DNA from: Parelaphostrongylus tenuis
Lineage: Eukaryota > Nematoda > Chromadorea > Rhabditida > Metastrongylidae
Length of the DNA stretch: 64,000 nt
Reading direction: 5' to 3'
Assembly: GCA_019055375.1 (NCBI GenBank)
Contig: JAHQIW010006100.1
Location: forward strand, 62,001 to 126,000
The notes beneath the pieces are model-generated. The model ran no database searches, was not told the origin of the DNA, and saw only the letters and a program-made list of their open reading frames with translations. The translations under genes and the position numbers were made by a program. This document shows, one piece after another, positions 57,401 to 64,000 of the stretch (within the stretch, counting starts at the first letter, position 1; each line of letters opens with the position of its first letter).

Positions 57401-60400
57401 GACATCGCTAGAATCGGGAAACATTAAGCTATCAGATGACTACTAATACTTCAAAGAAAGAGTTCTGTCCGACGAGGTTCAAGGCACAGAGAAAAAGACC
57501 AGAGGAAAGCAAAAGACCAAAAGAGCTTCTCAAAAAGCAGACACATTTTTGAGTTCTTCGAGCACTCCTGCTATAGTTTAAGTGCTAGCACTCCGAGGAA
57601 GGAGTTTTGTCTGGCGATAAATAAGCGAGATAGGGAAAAAAACACGTGATCTTGCGAAACGCGACTTTATTTCAAATGTTACAACGTTATAAATGGGCGT
57701 TTTGAAAAACCTGGCAACGTGGGCTTGCATTCTGATTTCTCAGCATTCGAATTGTTACTAACTCGTATAAAAAGCATTCGCTCTCTTCTAATCATAAAGA
57801 ACCCTGATAGACCGCCAGCTGGCAGTCTCATGTTGGATAGCTACTGGCGATATTGTGCACAAACACTCAAGCTTCAGATGAAGCTACGAATACTTTTTTA
57901 TATTGAAATAATGGCGCAGATCTAAGGTAACAACGTACATTAAGAACATAAGTAGTTGCAAATTTGAGAGGATTTCACTTATCTCATAATTATTATTTGA
58001 GTAATATGGCAGTTAAGAAGACTTCTAGCAAAAATTTAAGTTACTGTAAATTTACGAAGAGATCATCTCTTATTTAGTCCAACGAGTTCAGTATACAGGT
58101 CCTGGATACGGTAAATAGGTTAATTTCAAGCCATTTTTGCCGAATTGCCAAGCCCTTCTCAGATACCTATTGTATTGTATGAGCTGGATAATATAGTGAT
58201 TAATTGAGAAAAATGTTTGCAGAGTCTTTCCTCAGTACTGACTACTAAGTCAATATTAATTTCGTTGTGATGCTATAGTTTGCTGAAATAACGTGAGTCA
58301 AAGTGATCAGTTTGGCAAAATAATTTTCCCGACGTACTGTCTCCGTGTTTCGTTTCTAAATGTTACCCCGATCAAGCTCAAAAAAAGGGTAGAAAAAATC
58401 CGTCCTCAAAAATTGTTAAGTGACTCAACTCTTAGGATTCAACGGTGACGGCTACTTAAAAGGAAAGAAAAGATACATCAGATTCCGACTATCAAGCATA
58501 CCATACGACCAATTATACAAACGTGAAGAATAAGCTGTTTTGGACCTACGAGCTCCTTTTAGAAAGAAGTGCTATGCAACTGACACAAGTTTTCTAGCGC
58601 ACCACAAGTTGATAGACTTTTGGGCACTCAGTGTCCTTAAAATTGCACACAAATCGTAGAATCAACGAAGAATGCGAAAAATTTTTCAGCGTAAAATTAT
58701 GGCTGCAAGCTAGTGACGTCAATAACCAAATAGATCCCTTTTGAGTACAAGTGTACTCCTCAGTTCATCCTTTCAAATATATATGTACATAAACTGAAGT
58801 TTTGAGCTAAATGAGGTCTACTCACTTCCATATCAACGCTACAATCCATCTCGAACATGACGTGCTCGGAATCAGAGTGAAAGTGCGATGTTGTCCAATC
58901 GGAGAGCTAGATCGAAAATCCATTAACAAAAAGCTGACAAAATGTGGCACAGTAATCACAGCAATCAAGTTTGAAAACTCAGAAACGACCTCATTCTCCC
59001 CAGGGTGCGAAGAGCTGTTGTTCGAACCATCGGTGCACCAGGTACCGTTCGAACGCTTTCCACGATACTGTAGCCACTCTTTTTTATTTTGACGTGGACG
59101 TCCATCAGCGTTCGAGTTGTCGTTTGAACATTTTTGCTGAAATGTATAACAATTCCCACAGAAGCAATTCAAATTTCATTAGAAGTTTGTAGAAGTAGTA
59201 AAACCCCGCGATCAAGCACAGACAATGGAAGGCAAATTTCCCCCAAATTCGCCCTCAAAAATCGTCTAAGTGACTTAACTATGAAGAAATAGTGGCAGTC
59301 ACCTACAATGAAGGAAAGAAAAGGTGCATCAGATGCCGACAATTAAGCAGACGATACATCCAATCATGCGAACAGAAAAATTAAGCTATTTTTGTAACCA
59401 ATGAGCTCTTTTTAGCAAGAAGTGCCATGCTTCTCAACACAAGTTCTGTAGAGAAGCACAAGTTGGTATGCACTATTGAGCACCTAATTTTAATAAAGTT
59501 GCAAACAACCTCTGAATTTGACGAAGATTACGAAAAATTTTAAGCTTAAAGTAACAACTATAGGCTGGAAACCTCAACAACCAAATGCAGCTCTCTTACG
59601 TACAAGTGCATTCGTAAGTCCATAATCTCACATATGTATGTACATAAACTGAAGTCTTTTGAACTCAGTGAGGTGCACTTACTTTCAGATCAACGCTGCG
59701 ATTTATGTCGAACATGACGTGCTCCCAATCAGAGTGGAAGGGCGATGTTGTCCAATCGGAGAGCTAAAATGAAAATGCAGCAAGGAAAAACTTACGAAAC
59801 GTGGCTACAGTAACCAACTACAGAAACTCATAAACGACCTCATTCGCTTCAGGATGCGCAGAGCTGATGTTCGACTCATCGGTGCACGGTGTACCGTCCG
59901 GACGCTTTCCACGATACTGTAGCAACTCTTTTTTATTTTGACGTATATGTGCATCCGCGCTCGAAATGCCGTCCGAATATTTTTGCTGGAAATATGTAAC
60001 CATTTCCACGGAAGCACACGTTTAAATGCAATAAAAATATCCCAGGAAGTGCAACAAGTTACCGCGCTACTGGCGGCAATATGGTCGTTGGTTGCCAAGG
60101 GATTGGACACATTGATTCATTGCAACGGTTTCCCAGGAAAAGGAATACTACCCGTTCATTACACTCAAGTAGAAATAGTGAAGCAGTTCCTACGATTTTT
60201 CTCTATCTGTGATGGCAAGTCATCCAAGCACTCAACATAAACGCACGCATTATCACTATAGTCACACCTTCTATGAGGCACTCGTTCTTTTCTCTTCCTC
60301 AAGTGTTTCAAAACATTGGTATAAAATCACGCATGGCCCTTTACACGGATGGCCAAACAAGAGAGATGATGAACAACTGAGGCATATCCCATCCAACAAT

Positions 60401-61155
60401 TCTCGGAAGCAAAACTGGATTCCTGTTATTTACGTCCTCATCACCTGTGATTTTTCTGTTAGAGTTGTACTTTTGTATTGTAAATGAAGATCTGTCACAA
60501 GACGTTGGAAGTACGACCATTTTATCTTAGCGGTCAAACAGAGCATCAAACAAGATCAAAGCGAATTCTTGAGAGCACTTGAATCTACCTAAATTCAGGT
60601 TGTCTGGATGTGATGGATGTTCTACGACAGAACAAATATACATCTTGTAGAACATGGGCCTGTGCATGGTGCTAAGTGCATACGTCATCAGCGAACATTG
60701 GAAATTTCGTCTACATACATATCAAACCAGGCTACTCAGTGCATTCAATGCCATGCACCAGCCAATCACAGGAACTCTCCGGCAAAGTGTGACACGTAAG
60801 AGATAGTCAACTTTTACAAGAAGTGTTCTGGACCAAATACCACCTACCTTATCGCCGCTTGTCCCCACATTTCGCTCTAGACGTTCCGGGTTCAGCTTCA
60901 AAAGTGTCATCCCAGACATCCTTGAGTGACGAGAAGCGAGCGGTTGAATACAAGCAAACTTGAAGAGTGAATGTGTAACCGCTTTTTTGATATCAAATTC
61001 ATCTGTGGCTGCTAACACCTAGTGTACTGATCCGCCCACTTTTCCCAAGCTTGAGCGTGGGAAAACGCGCTTACCGTTTAGACTCTCCATCTTAGGTGTC
61101 GCACTTTCGTTTTGAGTAAACGATAGAGAGATGCGCAAGATTATGGAAGATTACA

Positions 61156-61204
<49 letters not shown>

Positions 61205-62503
61205 CAAATAAGCTTAACTATAAACTGACGTCTTTTGAACTAAATGAGGTCCACTCACTTTCATATCAATGCTGCGATCCTTCTCGAACACGACGTGCTC
61301 GAAATCAGAGGGGAAGTGCTTTGTCGTCCAGTCGGAGAGCTAGAATGACAATACAGTGGTAAAAAGCTAACAAAATATGGCCACAGTAATCAGCCTCAAA
61401 ACTCAAAAGCGACCTCATTCTCTCCAGGATGCGAAGAGCTGTTGTTCAACTCATCGCTGCACCATGTACCGTCTGGACGCTTTCCGCGGTACTGTAGCAA
61501 CTGTTTTTTATTTTGACGTGGACGTCCATCTGCGTTCAAGTTGCCGTTCAAATATTTTCGCTGGAAATATGTAACCATTTTCACACTAGCTCACGTAGAA
61601 ATGCAACAGTGGTATTACAGGAAGTGTAAGGATTTACTGCGATACTGGATCCGAGTGGTCGTTGGTTCAAAAGCTAATGTAGCACAACAAAGCTTCACGA
61701 CGGTGGTCCAGGAGAAGTAATGTTTCCCGTTTAATAAATTCGAGTACTAATGGTGATGTGGTTCCTGCGTTTTTTACTACCTGTGATGGCAAGCCATCCA
61801 AGCGTTCGGACATGAACACACGCATTACCACTATAATCGCAAGGCTTACAAAATGAAGAACTAAGAACTCGCGAAAATTATTCCTCAAGCGTTTCTAAAC
61901 GATGATACAAATTCACACTTGGTTCTCTATAGATATGATTAAACTAGAGAGATGGTGAACAATTTAGGCAGTTCGTATCCCAATGATTATCGAAAACAAG
62001 ATGGGAATCCTTAATTTACGCCCTCATCACCTGTGATTTTTCTGTTAGAGTCTATTTTTGTATTGTAAATGAAGAGCTATCATAGGACGATAGTGGTACG
62101 GTCGTTGTTATCTTAGCAGTGAAGCAAGATCAAAGCAAAATCTTGAAAGCAGTTGGATCGCTCTATCAGCAGGCTATCTGTATATCATGTTCTGTGACAG
62201 ACCAAATATAATCATCTTGTAGAAAACGGATCTATGCATCGTGCTGATTGTATACGTCATCAGCGAGCGTTGGAAATCTCGGGCACATACATCTCAAGCC
62301 ATTCATTCAGTGCATTAAATGCCATGCACCAACCGTAGACAGAAAATGCATGATTTTTTTTGTAAAGTGGCGCACGTAAGAAATAGTCAACTTTTACTAA
62401 AAGAGTTTTTAACCGAAATAGGCCGCCCACCTCACTGCCGTTTGTCCCCACACTTTTTCTTAGACGTTCCGGCTTAAGTTCTAGAAGGATCTTCCCAGAC
62501 ATC
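51330..62503 (-). CDS. nos: Nanos-like gene, copy 3
   Basis: Best zinc finger of the three. Exons on the minus strand: B 62431-62503, C/D pairs at 61414-61560 / 61259-61339, 59839-59985 / 59683-59763 and 58990-59136 / 58826-58906, F remnant near 58085-58215, E3 about 54420-54490, E2 54135-54196, E1 53121-53183, zinc-finger exon 1 52889-53039 and zinc-finger exon 2 about 51330-51427. A second A/B pair (60848-60921, 61075-61090) lies inside, so the region may hold two promoters or two half-merged copies. Known family role: RNA binding with PUF proteins to silence mRNAs in germ cells. Problems: E2 ends one base short, zinc-finger exon 1 is one base off E1, and F has a stop. Either this copy is also decaying, or some exons are not joined as I suppose, or the assembly has small indels. 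Confidence 0.6.
51590..51680 (-). repeat. SINE S1 remnant
   Basis: Counterpart of 15960-16060 in the same relative position. Confidence 0.4.
52889..53039 (-). CDS. nos: Nanos-like copy 3, zinc-finger exon 1
   Basis: The acceptor ACTTTTCAG precedes 53039; the donor AC|GTGTGTAA follows 52889. It encodes KEPICWHCYEQYCEMCQDLG and IWHTHSMKDSYGITT. It has two CxxC pairs (CWHC, CEMC) before the His, where copy 1 has only the first. H-x10-C is exact after joining to exon 2. Relative to E1 the frame is one base off. Confidence 0.75.
53121..53183 (-). CDS. Nanos-like copy 3, exon E1
   Basis: 63 nt, phase 0/0, SPQTEVYDRDQFAPGSNLPN, acceptor AATACAG, donor GAG|GTATGATG. Confidence 0.65.
53600..53840. 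repeat. Dispersed repeat R, copy 2
   Basis: Partner of 6850-7085; inserted in the E2-E1 intron of copy 3 and absent from copies 1 and 2. Open frames here, up to 159 codons on the minus strand, run across intron, repeat and exon E2 and are not genes. Confidence 0.5.
54135..54196 (-). CDS. Nanos-like copy 3, exon E2
   Basis: GPEVEICISEQFAPGSRARK; acceptor TGATACAG, donor AAAAT|GTATGAAG. 62 nt, one base shorter than copy 2 at the 3' end, so it leaves in phase 2. Confidence 0.55.
54420..54490 (-). CDS. Nanos-like copy 3, exon E3 (approximate)
   Basis: The acceptor TTGAAATTAG, then SKKMKLTLMEV and EIIKCNW with donor TGG|GTGAGATA, which would give phase 0 into E2. Confidence 0.45.
54490..56300. 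repeat. Conserved non-coding block, copy 3 (G/H blocks)
   Basis: Collinear with 18500-20060 and 43690-45510. Confidence 0.55.
56608..56850. mobile_element. Foldback element with hammerhead-like core, second copy
   Basis: Ends CACGAGGTTGATAC and GTGCCAACCTCGTG are inverted. The plus strand carries CTGACGA (56772-56778), a possible 4-bp stem GGCG/CGCC and GAAAC (56792-56796). Same family as 11668-12056. Confidence 0.6.
56900..58050. other. Stretch without a supported gene
   Basis: Sequence that separates block H from exon F in copy 3 and is not present at the same place in copy 1. Small frames at 57058-57321 and 57719-57925 have no splice context. Confidence 0.35.
58085..58215 (-). pseudogene. 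Nanos-like copy 3, exon F remnant
   Basis: Minus-strand YLRRAWQFGKNGLKLTYLPY, then PGPVY and a TGA stop. Counterpart of 20923-21047, where the frame is open. Confidence 0.45.
58826..58906 (-). CDS. Nanos-like copy 3, third exon D
   Basis: 81 nt, phase 0/0, LSDWTTSHFHSDSEHVMFEM; acceptor CGATCTAG, donor GAA|GTGAGTAG. Confidence 0.65.
58990..59136 (-). CDS. Nanos-like copy 3, third exon C
   Basis: 147 nt, phase 0/0 after ACATTTCAG; starts QKCSNDNSNADGRPRQNKK, then WLQYRGKRSNGTWCTD. Junction GAG|GTCGTTTC. Confidence 0.65.
59683..59763 (-). CDS. Nanos-like copy 3, second exon D
   Basis: 81 nt, phase 0/0, LSDWTTSPFHSDWEHVMFDI; acceptor CATTTTAG, donor AAA|GTAAGTGC. Confidence 0.65.
59839..59985 (-). 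CDS. Nanos-like copy 3, second exon C
   Basis: 147 nt, phase 0/0, QKYSDGISSADAHIRQNKKE then LLQYRGKRPDGTPCTD; acceptor ATTTCCAG. Confidence 0.65.
60030..61160. repeat. Segmental duplication unit (internal, copy 3)
   Basis: A truncated unit with exons B and A, ending in a TA microsatellite near 61161. Matches 61590-62700 and 33940-34870. Confidence 0.6.
60848..60921 (-). CDS. Exon B inside copy 3
   Basis: The acceptor CGTCACTCAAG precedes the exon; MSGMTLLKLNPERLERNVGT; the donor AAG|GTAGGTGG is the best of all exon B copies. Boundaries plus or minus one base. Exon A nearby ends AACG|GTAAGCGC. Confidence 0.6.
61161..61200. repeat. (TA)n microsatellite
   Basis: About 20 TA units between duplicated units. 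Confidence 0.9.
61259..61339 (-). CDS. Nanos-like copy 3, first exon D
   Basis: 81 nt, phase 0/0, LSDWTTKHFPSDFEHVVFEK; acceptor CATTCTAG, donor AAA|GTGAGTGG. Confidence 0.65.
61414..61560 (-). CDS. Nanos-like copy 3, first exon C
   Basis: 147 nt, phase 0/0, RKYLNGNLNADGRPRQNKKQ then LLQYRGKRPDGTWCSD; acceptor ATTTCCAG. Confidence 0.65.
62431..62503 (-). CDS. Nanos-like copy 3, outer exon B (possible first coding exon)
   Basis: 73 nt after CGTCACTCAAG, donor GAG|GTGGGCGG; MSGKILLELKPERLRKSVGT, one base then ATG as in the other copies. Exon A ends at 62659 (GACC|GTAAGC). Confidence 0.6.
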
Positions 62504-63202
62504 CTTGAGTGACGAGAAGCGAGCGATTGGAATACAGACAAACTTGAAGAATGAATGTGTGACCGTTTTGTTGATTTCAAATTCACCGGAGGTTTATAGC
62601 ACTTCGGGTACTGATCCGCCTACTTTTCCCAAGCTTGAACGTGGGAAAACGCGCTTACGGTCTGGACTCTCCATCTTGGATGGTGCGTTTTCGTTTGAGT
62701 AATCGGTGGAGGAATGCGCAAGATTACGGTAAATCAAAATCTTCCAGTAACACGAAAATTAATGAGGCAGTCGGAATTTTGTCATGGAAATGATCATCAT
62801 TTCTGAAAACTTTACACCACCGCTTCACCTTCGTTTCATTTGTCTCTTTGTCAGACTGGACACCTAAACTCTGTGGTAAAGTTGTACAAATGAAATGCAT
62901 CACATGCGTATTCTATTCTTCCTTTTCCAGTATTAATTATATAATAACTAGCTCTTATCATCGACAATTTCAATATAGGAACGCAGAAAGCGCAGTGGTT
63001 AGAGCTGCCGATCAGTAAGAGACGAAGTATCGTAGTGCAATAAATCGCTAACGAAACCTTTTCTCCCACCCTTCACATTCGACATCTAGATTTATTTGAG
63101 AAAAGCTCCCTGGGCTAAAAGTGCCTAAAAAAATGCGAAGAATTTGTGTCTGAATAGAGGAATAGGGAATTGAGCGCTGACTAATCTCTGAGGGAATTGG
63201 GT

Positions 63203-63298
63203 GGTGGGCAAAAACATGGCCTCGGGCGGGAATCGAACCCGCGTTCCATACGTATTGGGGACGCATGTTACTAAAACTACACCACCGAGGCACATTTG
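63203..63298 (-). repeat. tRNA-Gly-like S2 head (best preserved)
   Basis: Minus strand GCCTCGGTGGTGTAGTTTTA, with a 7-bp acceptor stem GCCTCGG/CCGAGGC and a perfect T arm GCGGG-TTCGATT-CCCGC. The D-arm is altered. A 5-bp anticodon-like stem closes a 7-nt loop CCCCAAT that lacks the usual T at position 33. A tRNA-derived repeat is more likely than a working tRNA gene. Confidence 0.6.
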
Positions 63299-63411
63299 CG
63301 GAAGCACTCATTCTTCAACATCTCTATGTTAGCTATCAGCCACCAACCCTTATCAGGTTTGGTCGAGTATACGATTTCGCTTTATCACAAGTCACATTTT
63401 GGAGTAGTACA

Positions 63412-63690
63412 ATCTCTGAGGGATGCGCCATGCATTCGTCTTCACTTTCTAATATTCATTTGAGGTGACTAAATGCAATATTTGGCCTTTACAATGACTC
63501 GCGGTGGCCTCTCGCTGCATCGAGTTAATGCCGCTATCCTTTCAAACAAGTCTGAACCCAGCCTGGTACCAATTCACCGACACCAAATGGTAGATTGCTT
63601 GGTGAGTCATGGGTGCGAGATCGAACCATCCACCTTGTGTACGACGCCGAGCACCTCTGATCTCCGCGCTACCTGCGCTCCTACGCGTTA
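63412..63690 (-). repeat. SINE S1 copy
   Basis: Tail block GGATGCGCCATGCATTCGTC, head toward 63690. Confidence 0.65.
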
Positions 63691-63889
63691 TGTGTTATGT
63701 CTCAGGAAGGAATACCACTCTGGAAGGAATAAATGCTTGAACAAAGACATGATAATGAGGAGTGGAGAAAATAGCAGCCGAAATAGTGTTTGTTCAGCGA
63801 GGTTGCTTCCCGAAATAGTGCCGTTCTCTTGTGAATACACAGAAAAACCGGTTATGTATAACTCTCAATTATATATCATTCCTTATTAT

Positions 63890-64000
63890 CCCACAAAGCT
63901 CGTATAGAGTACAGACACATGATGAGGATTATGAAGTAGAGTCACCATCCTCGCATAGGAGCATAAGGCCTTAGCGCGCAAGATACTGGAAACGTTATGG
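63890..64000 (+). mobile_element. Penelope-like element fragment
   Basis: GAAGTAGAGTCACCATCCTCGC and GCCTTAGCGCGCAAG match 26380-26440 (LARK end of the GIY-YIG domain). Runs off the window. Confidence 0.45.

Larger units (their letters stand above)
61590..63950. repeat. Segmental duplication unit, copy 3
   Basis: Collinear with 23230-25960 and 47640-50050 through exons B and A, the tRNA-like head at 62985 and the S1 SINE. It carries an extra S2 head at 63203. Confidence 0.7.

Noticed and set aside
63203..63298. Functional tRNA-Gly gene
   Set aside because: Acceptor and T arms are good, but the D-arm is altered, the anticodon loop lacks T33, and several decayed relatives show it is a repeat family.

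Overview
The window is eukaryotic and looks like an intron-rich, AT-rich nematode genome, probably a parasitic clade V (strongylid or hookworm-like) species. That placement is inference. It rests on short exons with nematode-style splice sites (TTTCAG acceptors, GTAAGT/GTGAGT donors), wreckage of mariner, RTE-type and Penelope-like elements, and many tRNA-derived short repeats. There are no long open frames and nothing bacterial or viral. Most long ORFs are chance frames or transposon debris, so the genes were read from splice sites, phase agreement and comparison of repeated copies inside the window.

Layout. From 0.8 to 8.6 kb, a plus-strand multi-exon gene that I do not recognise, with mariner and SINE debris in its introns. 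From 8.6 to 15 kb, mostly non-coding: a 568-bp mariner with intact terminal repeats and TA duplication, an RTE reverse-transcriptase fragment and a foldback element. From 15 to 63 kb, the minus strand carries three diverged tandem copies of one gene: copy 1 at about 15.8-24.6 kb, copy 2 at about 42.4-48.7 kb, copy 3 at about 51.3-62.7 kb. Its last two exons encode a Nanos-type CCHC zinc finger, so the array is a nanos-like cluster. Between copies 1 and 2 (25-41 kb) lie transposon fragments, partial and inverted pieces of the same gene, and a large inverted repeat (35.2-36.1 against 40.05-40.9 kb).

The nanos-like gene, 5' to 3' on the minus strand: exon A (perhaps 5' UTR), exon B (starts with a conserved ATG), one to three copies of a C-D exon pair, exon F, exons E3, E2 and E1, zinc-finger exon 1 and zinc-finger exon 2. 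Exons C, D, E1 and usually E2 begin and end in phase 0, which lets them be duplicated without changing frame; the C-D pair is present twice, twice and three times in the three copies. I found at least one frame or splice lesion in every copy. Copy 2 is clearly a pseudogene. Copy 3 keeps the complete second zinc knuckle. Copy 1 has lost the frame just before the last zinc ligand. The upstream exons are tied to the zinc finger by strand, order and phase; no transcript evidence is available here.

The duplicated 5' part (exons A-D plus flanks) has been amplified further, giving five minus-strand copies of exon B and one inverted copy. If functional, these genes would encode RNA-binding translational repressors of the germ line, partners of PUF proteins, as known for the Nanos family.
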